DNA of 64,000 nt from Imperialibacter sp040222385. Lineage in GTDB: Bacteria; Bacteroidota; Bacteroidia; Cytophagales; Cyclobacteriaceae. Under the pieces are notes generated by a model. It saw nothing but the letters and a program-made list of their open reading frames with translations. It did not search any database and was not told where the DNA came from. Position 1 is the first letter of the stretch. Every line of letters begins with the position of its first letter. Both the position numbers and the translations under genes were made by a program. The DNA is taken from contig NZ_JAVKDF010000028.1 of assembly GCF_040222385.1 (NCBI RefSeq), forward strand, positions 115,519 to 179,518. Direction: 5' to 3'. Shown here piece after piece: positions 33,572-41,812 of the stretch.

Positions 33572-35185
33572 CTACTCTTTTGGTTTTTCGAAAGGATTGA
33601 TGCACTGTTTAATGCCCGAAAGAAGGGAATGCCACCAAAACGCAAAAACGGATTTTTTTATTTGCCTGTCGGCGTTAATTTGTCCGTTCCGTGCCGTTTC
33701 CATTTCGTTGGATTTTCTCAATATCAGTTTGTTAAATAACCAAAGTTTAACATCCTGAAATACATTGTCGGAGTTGTCTCGGGCCTGGTCGGTTCCACTT
33801 ACTTCAAAGTTTTGGTATAGGAGGCTTAGCTCACCCCACGAGTTGGTTCGGTTGTGGCTAAAATTGAACTTGAGCTCCTCCAGATCTCCAGATTCTATTG
33901 AAATGAAAACCACGTTTGTCAATATCCTATTGAAAGCAGCCATTTTCATAGGCGCCACTGAGCCACTTACGTGGTAGAGAGAGTCTGGATTCATCGGGAT
34001 CCGGATCTCCGTTTGCAGCAGTCCCTGATCGAAGAGAAAAGTGCGGGCTTTTAGGGTGGCATATTCATTGCTGTTTGATTTTATGTTGGCGATTGTTGCG
34101 CTTAATCGATCAAAGGAGATTTCTCCTTCTGCTGTGCCTTTTTTGCTGACTTCCTGATAAGCGACTCTGCTATTGGAGATCACAATTGAATCGATATCGA
34201 ATGGAAGCGATGAGGACAGAAGAGATTCATGTGGCAAAGGCTTGGCAGGTTCATTTTCCGGGCGATCGAGTCGTTTGTCCCGGTAAAAGTTGCCAACTAA
34301 CGAGTCAAAATTCAAAGTGCTTATAGACAGCAGCTCGCCTTTCATGAGCAGGGGGAAAGAGATTTTCTGAGCTGTAATTGATTGGCAGTCTACTTCGTTT
34401 CGACCTACCTGATGGCCTTTTTTAAGAGCAAACTCGTATTTCGGATATTGTGGGATAAGGTGAAAGCCAGAGAGCGCCAGGCTTTCTGCCCGCCAGTCCA
34501 GGCTGGCTGAATCCAATTGTAATTTATACAGGCCGTCAGGCGTCAAATAGCGGAACCTGGTAAGTTTTATTATTCCATCACTTACGAGTTCTTCCTGATC
34601 ATTAAGAGAAAATGGAATCAGATTTTGAAGCTCTGCGTTAATAGTGCCATGAGTGATTTCCTTTGAAATAGAATCGTTTACAGCGTCAAATAGAAAAAAC
34701 TCGTTTGAGAGAAGGCTTAGTTGCCTGATCTCGACCTTCATATCAGTGCCTTCGCCAGCGGCATTTAACTGAATGGCTTCTGTGCTGTCTTTGTCGCTGA
34801 GTAAAGTTGTTTTAATGATAAGCGAATCGAGGCCAACCTGGCTGACGACAATTTCGTCTTTGAAAAGTAGACCGACTAAGGATATTCCCTGAACAGAAAT
34901 TTGAGTGGCTGAAATATTAGGAATCAGTAAATTTCCCTTGATGAGGAACGGTTTTGGTTGAAGGGAGTCCCTGGGAGATATTGTTAATCCCCGAATGGTA
35001 ACTCCAGGTGGTAAAATAGATGTTTCGAGGCTTTGGTAGCCAATAGCATAGCTGCTCTCGGTTAGCTTTTCAAAATGAGTATTTAACTTTTTTGCAACGA
35101 AATCACTGCCATAAAATCGCACTACAATTGCCAGTATTAACAATATGGCTGCACCAGTGGCAACAATCTTCAGTGTTATCTTCAT
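33572..35185 (-). CDS. AsmA/DUF748-like membrane-anchored protein
   Basis: The protein has 537 residues from the ATG at 35185; the frame extends upstream only to a TTG. The N-terminus is a TM anchor (LKIVATGAAILLILAIVVRFY) followed by FVAKKLNTHFEKLT, the start typical of AsmA-like proteins. The remainder is a long array of beta strands (GVTIRGLTISPR, ATQISVQGISLVGLL, VGLDSLIIKTTLLS, TLNFDSLVGNF, IDSIVISNSRVAYQEV). This fits the beta-groove fold thought to move phospholipids between membranes. Family membership is judged from layout, not from a unique motif. It converges with the gld operon. Confidence 0.65.
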   Translation of the reverse strand: MKITLKIVATGAAILLILAIVVRFYGSDFVAKKLNTHFEKLTESSYAIGYQSLETSILPPGVTIRGLTISPRDSLQPKPFLIKGNLLIPNISATQISVQGISLVGLLFKDEIVVSQVGLDSLIIKTTLLSDKDSTEAIQLNAAGEGTDMKVEIRQLSLLSNEFFLFDAVNDSISKEITHGTINAELQNLIPFSLNDQEELVSDGIIKLTRFRYLTPDGLYKLQLDSASLDWRAESLALSGFHLIPQYPKYEFALKKGHQVGRNEVDCQSITAQKISFPLLMKGELLSISTLNFDSLVGNFYRDKRLDRPENEPAKPLPHESLLSSSLPFDIDSIVISNSRVAYQEVSKKGTAEGEISFDRLSATIANIKSNSNEYATLKARTFLFDQGLLQTEIRIPMNPDSLYHVSGSVAPMKMAAFNRILTNVVFISIESGDLEELKFNFSHNRTNSWGELSLLYQNFEVSGTDQARDNSDNVFQDVKLWLFNKLILRKSNEMETARNGQINADRQIKKSVFAFWWHSLLSGIKQCINPFEKPKE

Positions 35186-35270
35186 TATGGGCCTTGATAC
35201 TAACAATAGATTGTGGGGATAACGAATATCTTAATAGTTTAGGAGACTAGAACGGTAAGCTTACACTTCA

Positions 35271-36335
35271 TTGAATATACTAAAGGTAGTCTTTTCGGCG
35301 CTATTGATGATAACTTCACTTTTTACCAGTTTTCAATTGGTGAGAAAGGATGACTGGTATTTCCGCATTTTCGATTTCCCCCACGTTCAGCTAACAGTCT
35401 TGAATTTACTTTTTTTGACGACCCACCTTGTGTTTGCCGATTACGGCAGTTGGATAGACTTAAGCATTGGGGCAGTTGGCTTGCTTGCTGTATTTTATCA
35501 GTTGGCAATCATTTATCCTTATACCTCCGTAAGCAGCAAACAGGTGCAAGACACCAACCCGGCTTTTTCGTCAACGTCGATTTCGGTATTGGAGGCTAAT
35601 GTATTGATGTACAACACCAACTATCAGGCGCTTGTTAATTTAGTTAAAGATTTTCAGCCTGACATTGTTGTTACACTCGAAACCGATGAGAAATGGAAGG
35701 ACGGGCTGAAGGAACTGGAATCTCTTTATAAACAGCACATTCTTCTTCCGCTTGACAATACTTATGGTATCTGTTTTTATAGCAATGTGGCGTTTAAAGA
35801 TGCAAGTGTCAGCCACCACATAAGCGAAGAGGTACCATCGATTGAAATGACGCTTGAGCCCGAGGGAGGCCAGGAAGTAAAGCTGTTTGTCGTTCACCCG
35901 GAACCGCCCAGCCCAACGGAAAAAGACTTGTCGACGCCCCGGGATGCGGAGTTAGTTTTGGTAGGCAGAATGGCAAAAGAGTGTACGCTACCCGTGATCA
36001 TCACAGGTGATCTCAACGATGTGGCCTGGTCGCACACATCACGTTTGTTTCAGCGGATCGGTGGCTTGCTCGACCCTAGGGTGGGAAGGGGCTTTTTCAA
36101 TACCTTTCATGCCAAATACTTGCTCTTTCGCTGGCCCCTGGATCACATATTCGTGTCCAGCCATTTCACCGTTGACAAAATTCAGCGATTACCAGCCTTT
36201 GGTTCGGATCATTTTCCCATTTTGATTCAACTAAGTATACCTTTTCGTACGCCCGATAACGAGACAGCTCCGGTAGCAAGTAAGGAAGATAAAAAGGAAG
36301 CCAGAGAGACGGTGAAGGCAGCAAAAGCTCCTTAA
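35271..36335 (+). CDS. Membrane-anchored endonuclease/exonuclease/phosphatase (EEP) family protein
   Basis: The protein has up to 354 residues; the start is a TTG, and the next ATG (35307) would cut into the first TM helix. Three N-terminal TM segments (about 5-22, 40-57, 62-82) precede an EEP domain: VLEANVLMYN, DIVVTLETDEKW, VHPEPPS, GDLNDVAWS and GSDHFPILIQL. The metal-binding Glu, the GDLN Asp/Asn pair and the catalytic SDH motif are all present, so the enzyme should be active on a phosphodiester. The substrate may be DNA, a phospholipid or another phosphoester. The charged tail is Lys/Glu/Ala-rich. Confidence 0.88.
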   Translation: MNILKVVFSALLMITSLFTSFQLVRKDDWYFRIFDFPHVQLTVLNLLFLTTHLVFADYGSWIDLSIGAVGLLAVFYQLAIIYPYTSVSSKQVQDTNPAFSSTSISVLEANVLMYNTNYQALVNLVKDFQPDIVVTLETDEKWKDGLKELESLYKQHILLPLDNTYGICFYSNVAFKDASVSHHISEEVPSIEMTLEPEGGQEVKLFVVHPEPPSPTEKDLSTPRDAELVLVGRMAKECTLPVIITGDLNDVAWSHTSRLFQRIGGLLDPRVGRGFFNTFHAKYLLFRWPLDHIFVSSHFTVDKIQRLPAFGSDHFPILIQLSIPFRTPDNETAPVASKEDKKEARETVKAAKAP

Positions 36336-36365
36336 CAAAGCGAACTCGTAGTCTATCTAACTCGC

Positions 36366-36920
36366 TTAGTTGGCACCACTCATGCCGGATGGTACTGCAT
36401 CCTGCTGATGCACGCCCTTGTATTTCACCTGCCTGGTGTAGGTATCAATAGTGTCTTTTGTGGTCTGATCGATGTGATAGTACTCATAGGTGACGTCCAC
36501 GTCCAACTCGTATTTCCTTTCGGACTTTTTCGTGCCTTTGATAGAGCCCTCTTTCAAAGCAACATCCGACGTGTATCCGCAGTAACAATAGTAAAGAAAG
36601 AGCGTTTTCAATTTCTTTAGCTCCTCACCAGTATATTCAAAGCTTTCCCCCGGGTTTTCCAACTCCACGAAAAAATCTTCTGAGTACTCATCGTCTGCTA
36701 TGGCTTTGTCATCTTCCCTGGTGTAATGACGATGGAAAACAACATTATCGCCTGGAAAGGCAAAGGGAAATTCACCAGTGAGTTTGGCGTCAACGAAGAA
36801 GTCAAGGCTCTCTTCTGCCGGATTGATACCTTCATCTTGTCCGCAGCTTAAGAAAATGAAAACAAAGAAAATGGCTAATACTCCAGAAGCTCGCATAAGT
36901 TTGTCTTTTTTTAAAGACAT
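36366..36920 (-). CDS. Hypothetical lipoprotein
   Basis: The protein has 184 residues from the ATG at 36920; M9 at 36896 is also possible. The signal (LAIFFVFIFLSCGQDE) ends in a lipobox, so it should be lipidated. The mature part is acidic, with no recognised domain, and has an unusual YYCYCGYTSD segment with two close cysteines. It ends with VKYKGVHQQDAVPSGMSGAN. It is on the same strand as, and just downstream of, the two-TM protein and the esterase. I do not recognise a family. Confidence 0.75.
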   Translation of the reverse strand: MSLKKDKLMRASGVLAIFFVFIFLSCGQDEGINPAEESLDFFVDAKLTGEFPFAFPGDNVVFHRHYTREDDKAIADDEYSEDFFVELENPGESFEYTGEELKKLKTLFLYYCYCGYTSDVALKEGSIKGTKKSERKYELDVDVTYEYYHIDQTTKDTIDTYTRQVKYKGVHQQDAVPSGMSGAN

Positions 36921-36952
36921 CACTAGGGCGGACTTAGTTGGAAGGGATGAAG

Positions 36953-37447
36953 TCAATACCTCCAAAACAGCCGATCCCAGACTGTCTTGAATAGTCGAAA
37001 TGGTTCTTTACCAAGGTTGTTGGTTTTCGTTTGAAGGAAATCTTCAATCTCTGGTATGTTGGTGATGAAAAGTGGCGACAATTCAGCGACTTTTCCATCT
37101 TCTGTGTAGAGCAAAAGGCCGAACTTAGCCAGGAAGTTTAATGGAACTACTTGCTTTTTGAATCCTTTAAGCTGGCTGTAGTTAAAGCTTTTCTCCCGGC
37201 CCCAGAACGGATACTTTATGGTGAGCTTTTCCTCGTCAAGGGTGATTTTTGCCAGAATCGGATAGAGGGATGAGAAAACCTGATAGTTGGCCAGCAGCAT
37301 GATGAGAAGAACGGCAAGTGTCGTGCCAGTCGAAGTATAATCTTTTGCCAGTGACACCATAAAGCTCATCGCTACGATCACCAGCGGCGCTATCAGGAGA
37401 ATCATTTTCATCCAAATAACCTTGATAGTGTCCCGCTTTACATCCAT
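36953..37447 (-). CDS. Small two-TM protein with PH-like cytoplasmic domain
   Basis: The protein has 164 residues from the ATG at 37447, which shares one base with the TAA of the upstream esterase gene (TAATG), implying translational coupling. Two TM helices at about 12-30 and 38-60 are followed by a soluble part with LDEEKLTIKYPFWGREKSFNYSQLKGFK, a strand pattern like bacterial PH (bPH2-type) domains. No function is known. Confidence 0.75.
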   Translation of the reverse strand: MDVKRDTIKVIWMKMILLIAPLVIVAMSFMVSLAKDYTSTGTTLAVLLIMLLANYQVFSSLYPILAKITLDEEKLTIKYPFWGREKSFNYSQLKGFKKQVVPLNFLAKFGLLLYTEDGKVAELSPLFITNIPEIEDFLQTKTNNLGKEPFRLFKTVWDRLFWRY

Positions 37448-38529
37448 TACCACTTAAGTTTTGCACTTATAAATGACGTCAGACTCTCTGCCATCTTTTT
37501 GTTGTCAGCCACCCTTGGGTGACCTCCTTTTTCAATGAAGGGGAAGAAATGGGTATAGATCAACGAGTCGCCCAGCCCGTCGACAGCCTCCTGCACATAG
37601 CCTGGCCATGCTGAGCCCTCTTTGGTGGCATCCATGCTGCCCAGCGCACAAATGATGGGCGTGTCGGGGTACACGTTTCTGACCATGCTGATAAACTCCT
37701 GGTAAGAGGCAATTATCTTTTCTTCGCTCGGGGCTGTTTCTCCCAGTCGGAGACTGAAGGAAGGCTGCTCAGGCATATTGACCAACCAAGAATCATTTTG
37801 AAAGAGGTTAACCACAACCAGATCGGGTGTTATTCTTGAAAAGTCCCATCTGCTTGCCGAGTCTTTTGGGTTTAGCCTGGGAAAAACCTCGGGCATGATA
37901 ATAGTGGGATCCCAACTGATCATAATGCCAATGCCGCTGCGGCAAGTGCAAAGGTAGTCCGCATTGAAATTTCGAGCGGTTAGCGCTCCGTATGTTGGGT
38001 AGTTGTTCGTATAAACGCTGTCAGGCGAATCGCCACCAGTCAGATCTTCGATGGCATAACCAGCTGTGATGGAGTTGCCAATGAACTCTATCGTTCTCGA
38101 ATTTTCAGGCGTTGGCAGCAGCTCGCCCGTAACTTCAAACCCGTGAATGGTGGTGCTTCCTTTGTCCCATTCATTTCTTTTGATGAGCGAAATGGTATGC
38201 TCTCCCTCTTCCAGGTCTTTGGCGAGTGTGTACCACTTTGTTGCGCTGTCTAGCCTGATATACCTGATACTGTCTTTGTCGATGACAATATTGAAGTAGT
38301 TGTCGCCTCGTTCGTCCGCAAGCTCGACCCTCAGGCCCGTGCCGTTAATAGTCAATGTTGCCTCCGAGCCCGACCAGAATAGAACAGGTGCTTTGGGGTT
38401 TCCAAAATCGATTCGGCCGGTGTAGTTGATTTGCTGATTGTCGGCCTCCAGCTTAAGCTTTTCCAGCTGAGAGCAACCCGTTAAAATCGAAATTATCAAC
38501 AGGAGAGGTAGGACTAGGTGGTTTTTCAT
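37447..38529 (-). CDS. SGNH/GDSL esterase lipoprotein, CE2-like acetylesterase
   Basis: The protein has 360 residues with a lipoprotein signal (LPLLLIISILTGCSQ). An N-terminal jelly-roll domain (about 30-135; INYTGRIDFGNPKAPVLFWSGSEATLTINGTGLRVEL) precedes an SGNH hydrolase domain with the nucleophile in IEFIGNSITAGY, the oxyanion Asn in VVNLFQNDS and the catalytic His in KGGHPRVADN. This two-domain order matches carbohydrate esterase family 2, which removes acetyl groups from plant or microbial polysaccharides. The Asp of the usual DxxH is not in its standard place. It should be surface or periplasmic. Confidence 0.85.
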   Translation of the reverse strand: MKNHLVLPLLLIISILTGCSQLEKLKLEADNQQINYTGRIDFGNPKAPVLFWSGSEATLTINGTGLRVELADERGDNYFNIVIDKDSIRYIRLDSATKWYTLAKDLEEGEHTISLIKRNEWDKGSTTIHGFEVTGELLPTPENSRTIEFIGNSITAGYAIEDLTGGDSPDSVYTNNYPTYGALTARNFNADYLCTCRSGIGIMISWDPTIIMPEVFPRLNPKDSASRWDFSRITPDLVVVNLFQNDSWLVNMPEQPSFSLRLGETAPSEEKIIASYQEFISMVRNVYPDTPIICALGSMDATKEGSAWPGYVQEAVDGLGDSLIYTHFFPFIEKGGHPRVADNKKMAESLTSFISAKLKW

Positions 38530-38687
38530 CGCATGCTTTTTAACTCAATGAAGAAGGCAGACAGGGCATTGCTTCCAAGCCAATATATTTACCCATGGCA
38601 TGTCACTAAAATGCCAGTATAAACTTCTAAAAATATTGGCAGATAAAATAACCGATGCCTTATAAAAACAGGTTGTTATGGCTTAGG

Positions 38688-39056
38688 TCATTTCTTAAAT
38701 AAAAAATATACTGCTGCCACCAGGCAGGCGAACCCGGCCAGGTGGTTCCATCGAAACGTCTCGGTTTTGAAAACAAGTAAGGTAAAGACGGTAAACACAA
38801 TTAGTGTGATTGCCTCCTGAATGACTTTGAGCTGTACGAGCGAAAACGGGCCGCCATTCTCTCGAAAGCCGATTCGGTTGGCAGGTACCTGAAACATATA
38901 CTCAAATAATGCTATGCCCCAGCTAATCAATACGATAGCCACCAGACCAAGACTTTCAAACCACTTCAATTCCCTGAACTTGAGGTGGCCATACCAGGCA
39001 AGTGTCATGAATACGTTGGAAGTAATGAGCAGAAGGATGGTGTAAACCGCTTTCAT
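38688..39056 (-). CDS. DMT-like protein of the DUF486 family
   Basis: The protein has 122 residues and four TM helices, covering almost the whole chain. The pattern TLAWYGHLKF, SWGIALFEYMFQVPANRIGF and FSLVQLKVIQEAITLIVFTVF is that of DUF486, a half-size relative of drug/metabolite transporters. Such proteins act as dimers if they are transporters. The substrate is unknown. It is on the same strand as the TspO gene 34 bp upstream, so the two may be co-transcribed. Confidence 0.88.
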   Translation of the reverse strand: MKAVYTILLLITSNVFMTLAWYGHLKFRELKWFESLGLVAIVLISWGIALFEYMFQVPANRIGFRENGGPFSLVQLKVIQEAITLIVFTVFTLLVFKTETFRWNHLAGFACLVAAVYFLFKK

Positions 39057-39090
39057 AAGTGAAGATTAAGCGGCAAATATACTGAAAGGG

Positions 39091-39573
39091 CTAATTCAAT
39101 ATAACGATGGATGCATTTAGCAAGGCAGCAAAAGATACCCAAATAAGATAGGGAACCAGTAGCCAGGCAGCAGCTTTGCTAATGAGATAAAATCGATTGA
39201 TAGAAAGCAGGATGGCAATCCAAAGCACCACAATTTCGACCAATGCAGCAGTAGGGTTTCTCAGACCAAAAAACAGGATAGACCAGAGGCTATTTAGTAC
39301 CAACTGTCCCACGAACAGGCCCAATGCGAGTTTTACCCCAATTGACTCTTTCGCCCTGGACCAAACACTACCTGCGGCCACCCCCATCATTGCGTAAAGC
39401 AGGGTCCACACAGGGGCAAACAACCAGTTGGGTGGATTAAAAGGCGGCTTGTTTAGGGTGGTGTACCAGGTAGACACCGATGATGAAGTTGCAATACCAG
39501 AGAGAGCGCCGACTGCCAGGCAAATAACGACTGAAGCAGCGACCCTGATAATAATTGTTTTGTTACTAGCCAT
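39091..39573 (-). CDS. tspO: TspO/MBR family tryptophan-rich membrane protein
   Basis: The protein has 160 residues from the ATG at 39573; a GTG five codons upstream is an alternative. It has five TM helices and the family hallmarks WYTTLNKPPFNPPNWLFAPVWTLLY and WSILFFGLRNP. TspO binds porphyrins and related tetrapyrroles and influences redox or stress responses in bacteria. No porphyrin gene is adjacent. The DUF486 gene follows in the same direction. Confidence 0.92.
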   Translation of the reverse strand: MASNKTIIIRVAASVVICLAVGALSGIATSSSVSTWYTTLNKPPFNPPNWLFAPVWTLLYAMMGVAAGSVWSRAKESIGVKLALGLFVGQLVLNSLWSILFFGLRNPTAALVEIVVLWIAILLSINRFYLISKAAAWLLVPYLIWVSFAALLNASIVILN

Positions 39574-39611
39574 CTTGTTATAACCCACAATTGGCCAATA
39601 AGTTTGGTGAG

Positions 39612-40172
39612 CTATTTTTTGTAAGGAGCCAGATCCGATTTAACAGTCACCTCTATTTCCTCTGCTATATTTTGAAACACAATCTGAGGAATTTCGATGT
39701 CATGATCCACTAATTTCACCATGAAAATTGACTCAAGGCGAACGAAGCTACCCTCGACAAAGAGTTTTGACGGTAGTGATCTTTCTTGCGGCACACCATG
39801 TATGTCTAGCACACCCTTGGCGGTCACTTCATAAACACCATTTTTTGTAAAATCGAAGTTGCCGAGAATCGACCCCTTGAAAGTACCGTAAGGATGCTTT
39901 TCACTCTCCAAGTAGTTTTCGTTGAAGTGCTCTTTCATCAGGTCTTTGGCAAACTCAAATGTTTTGATTGGCACCCTGAAGGAGAAGGTCTTCTCGGACA
40001 CGTTGATCAAACCCTGAGCAGAGGTAGTAGTGGCTGTGATGTCTTCTATCAGTGCGTCGGAGAAGAAGCGGACGTTGGAGCTTTCCAGCATATAGATCTG
40101 CGCTCTGGCAGTTCCTGCATATACGGAAAGAGCGAGGAGTACTGCAAAGGTTAATTTCGGTGTCTTTTTCAT
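39612..40172 (-). CDS. YceI family periplasmic protein
   Basis: The protein has 186 residues with signal peptide KLTFAVLLALSVYAGTARAQ. The lipocalin-like YceI barrel is visible in SSNVRFFSDALIEDITATTTSAQGLIN, FSFRVPIKTFEF, MKEHFNENYLESEKHPYGTFKG and AKGVLDIHGVPQERSLPSKLFV. YceI proteins bind long isoprenoid or other amphiphiles. Its ATG overlaps the DUF5777 stop by 4 bp, so it is translated together with that barrel, last in a three-gene operon. Confidence 0.93.
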   Translation of the reverse strand: MKKTPKLTFAVLLALSVYAGTARAQIYMLESSNVRFFSDALIEDITATTTSAQGLINVSEKTFSFRVPIKTFEFAKDLMKEHFNENYLESEKHPYGTFKGSILGNFDFTKNGVYEVTAKGVLDIHGVPQERSLPSKLFVEGSFVRLESIFMVKLVDHDIEIPQIVFQNIAEEIEVTVKSDLAPYKK

Positions 40173-41068
40173 TCCATTGTAGATTTTTTGGACAGTGTAA
40201 ACTCTCTTGTGACATTAAAACCAAAATGTATGCCACCATTGCCCCATGCGTCGGTGTTTTCAGCAATAAAGCCTTTTTCCATCATGGCCAGAGAATTGGT
40301 GAGGTGTAGTTGGAAGACGTGTCCACCTGTTTCGATGTCAAAACCGATAGAGAAGGAGTCGTTGTAGTTAGCTACGTTAGGGGCATTTTTGTCGGCGACC
40401 CTCAGAATGTATTCACCATTTAAGGCGGTTCTGCGGGAGAGTTTGATCCGGCCTCCGAAGCCAACAGCAGGGATATCATTGACGTCGGTGGTACCCTCTA
40501 CCAGATTGAAGTGCACCCAGGTAGGCACGACCTCAAATGAGAACCTGTCGCTGAATTTGCGGGCAAGCACAAGCTGATGCACAAAGGCTATGCGTGAGCT
40601 AAAGTAATTGGTGCGGTCGGGAAACTCCCACCTCAAACCATTTACCGACATATTGCTGACCCAAACGGCGCTAAGGGGCATTACTTTTTTACCGCTCGAC
40701 TGGCGGAGGATGGCTGCCTTCACAAAGCCGTCGTAAGTCTTCTCGTAGGTTGACCGCCCCACGCCAACCATGAGCCATTTGGTCAGTCCAAAGTCGAACC
40801 CGAAACGAACCGACGACTGGTCGAGGCCCCACAGGTTGTAGGCACCTCCATTGAGTGGACCAAAACGATGCGAGATTCTGAACTCCATTGCGCCGGGGGC
40901 TACTCTTTCGGGCGAATGAAGGTTGATGACCCTGGAGGATTTGAAAGTGGCTGTGGTATAGTCGATGGTTTCGCTTTCCATCGAGTTGAGCAGGTCATCC
41001 AGGTCTTGTGCAAGTGATGGTGCAATGGCAAAGGCAACCAAAAGGATAAAAATTGAAAGTCTCTTCAT
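40169..41068 (-). CDS. DUF5777 family beta-barrel protein
   Basis: The protein has 299 residues with signal peptide LSIFILLVAFAIAPSLAQ. After a short linker (DLDDLLNSMESE) the chain is a series of outer-membrane strands: MEFRISHRFGPLNGG, VRFGFDFGLTKWLMVGVG, FSFEVVPTWVHFNLVEG, GFGGRIKLSRRTALNGEYILRV. The segment AFVHQLVLARKFSDRF and the N-terminal pattern match DUF5777. Genes of this family often accompany YceI and c-type cytochrome-like proteins, as here. The function is unknown. Confidence 0.88.
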   Translation of the reverse strand: MKRLSIFILLVAFAIAPSLAQDLDDLLNSMESETIDYTTATFKSSRVINLHSPERVAPGAMEFRISHRFGPLNGGAYNLWGLDQSSVRFGFDFGLTKWLMVGVGRSTYEKTYDGFVKAAILRQSSGKKVMPLSAVWVSNMSVNGLRWEFPDRTNYFSSRIAFVHQLVLARKFSDRFSFEVVPTWVHFNLVEGTTDVNDIPAVGFGGRIKLSRRTALNGEYILRVADKNAPNVANYNDSFSIGFDIETGGHVFQLHLTNSLAMMEKGFIAENTDAWGNGGIHFGFNVTREFTLSKKSTME

Positions 41069-41077
41069 GGTTCGGTG

Positions 41078-41464
41078 TTAATTATTAAGGGTTCCTTCCG
41101 CAATCCATTGCTCTATCAGGCTGATTTGGCAGGAGGAAAGCTTGCTGCTCCCCTGAGGCATTTGGGGGTAGCCGGATTGGTGCTTGATGGTGCCCAGCAG
41201 ACTGCCATTGTCGGCCCTTACTTTCACATTTTGATAGGAATCGAGCCTGACTCCCCCGCCTAGATTTGAGGATGCACTTGCCGAGTGGCAAGAAAGGCAT
41301 CGAGCCGATAGTATCGGTTGGATGGAAGCCGAATAAGTAATGGCAGTTGATCCATCGCAGTTGGTGCCGCCTCCTGTTTCCTCGGGATAGAGGTCTTGTT
41401 CATTGTCCCACTTGCACGAGGCCAGGGCGAAACAAAGAAGCACTGGTAAAAACAGTTTTCGCAT
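41078..41464 (-). CDS. Monohaem c-type cytochrome-like lipoprotein
   Basis: The protein has 128 residues with lipoprotein signal LFLPVLLCFALASCKWD. A single CxxCH haem-attachment site (RCLSCH) lies near residue 60 inside SIQPILSARCLSCHSA, and a likely distal Met is in YPQMPQG. The C-terminal ISLIEQWIAEG helix is typical of small cytochromes of the planctomycete/PSCyt type. It probably carries electrons at the outer membrane or periplasm. It is first in the operon with the DUF5777 barrel (9 bp downstream) and YceI. Confidence 0.88.
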   Translation of the reverse strand: MRKLFLPVLLCFALASCKWDNEQDLYPEETGGGTNCDGSTAITYSASIQPILSARCLSCHSASASSNLGGGVRLDSYQNVKVRADNGSLLGTIKHQSGYPQMPQGSSKLSSCQISLIEQWIAEGTLNN

Positions 41465-41812
41465 ATAACGCTTTTTGGTTGAAGGGTTGACTGACGGTTT
41501 ATCTACAAATAAGTAATATTCACACGACTTACTTATATGAAATACGAAGTAAATGTCGGGTTGGTGGCCTCCCCTAAAAAATTAATGCCATACCGGCAGA
41601 TCCGATGGACACAAGAGGTCTTTTTCTGCTGAAACGACATGCGAGCTAACCATCAGGCATTGGCAGGGACTAATCGAACCGCCAGCTTCCGGTTCCGAGA
41701 CGATTAAATTCCTTGAAGAAACCTTAGTTTTTTTGAAAAGATTGAGAGAAAATATAATGCTGTTTTTCATACATTTATGAAGTAAACATCCACTTTCAGA
41801 GAGTTTTTTTCA
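41465..41812. other. 348-bp intergenic region between divergent genes
   Basis: It must carry promoters for the cytochrome operon and for the metalloprotease. Apart from AT-rich stretches next to each gene I see no clear box or terminator. A minus-strand segment near 41668-41690 (GGTTCGATTAG) recalls a tRNA T-loop but has no matching stem. Confidence 0.4.

Noticed and set aside
41655..41700. tRNA-like T-loop (GGTTCGATTAG on the minus strand)
   Set aside because: The flanking bases cannot form a T-stem, and no anticodon or acceptor arms are found. Not called as a tRNA or attachment site.
41582..41770. 62-codon minus-strand open frame between the cytochrome and metalloprotease genes
   Set aside because: No recognisable domain and no promoter; the frame looks like open non-coding sequence.
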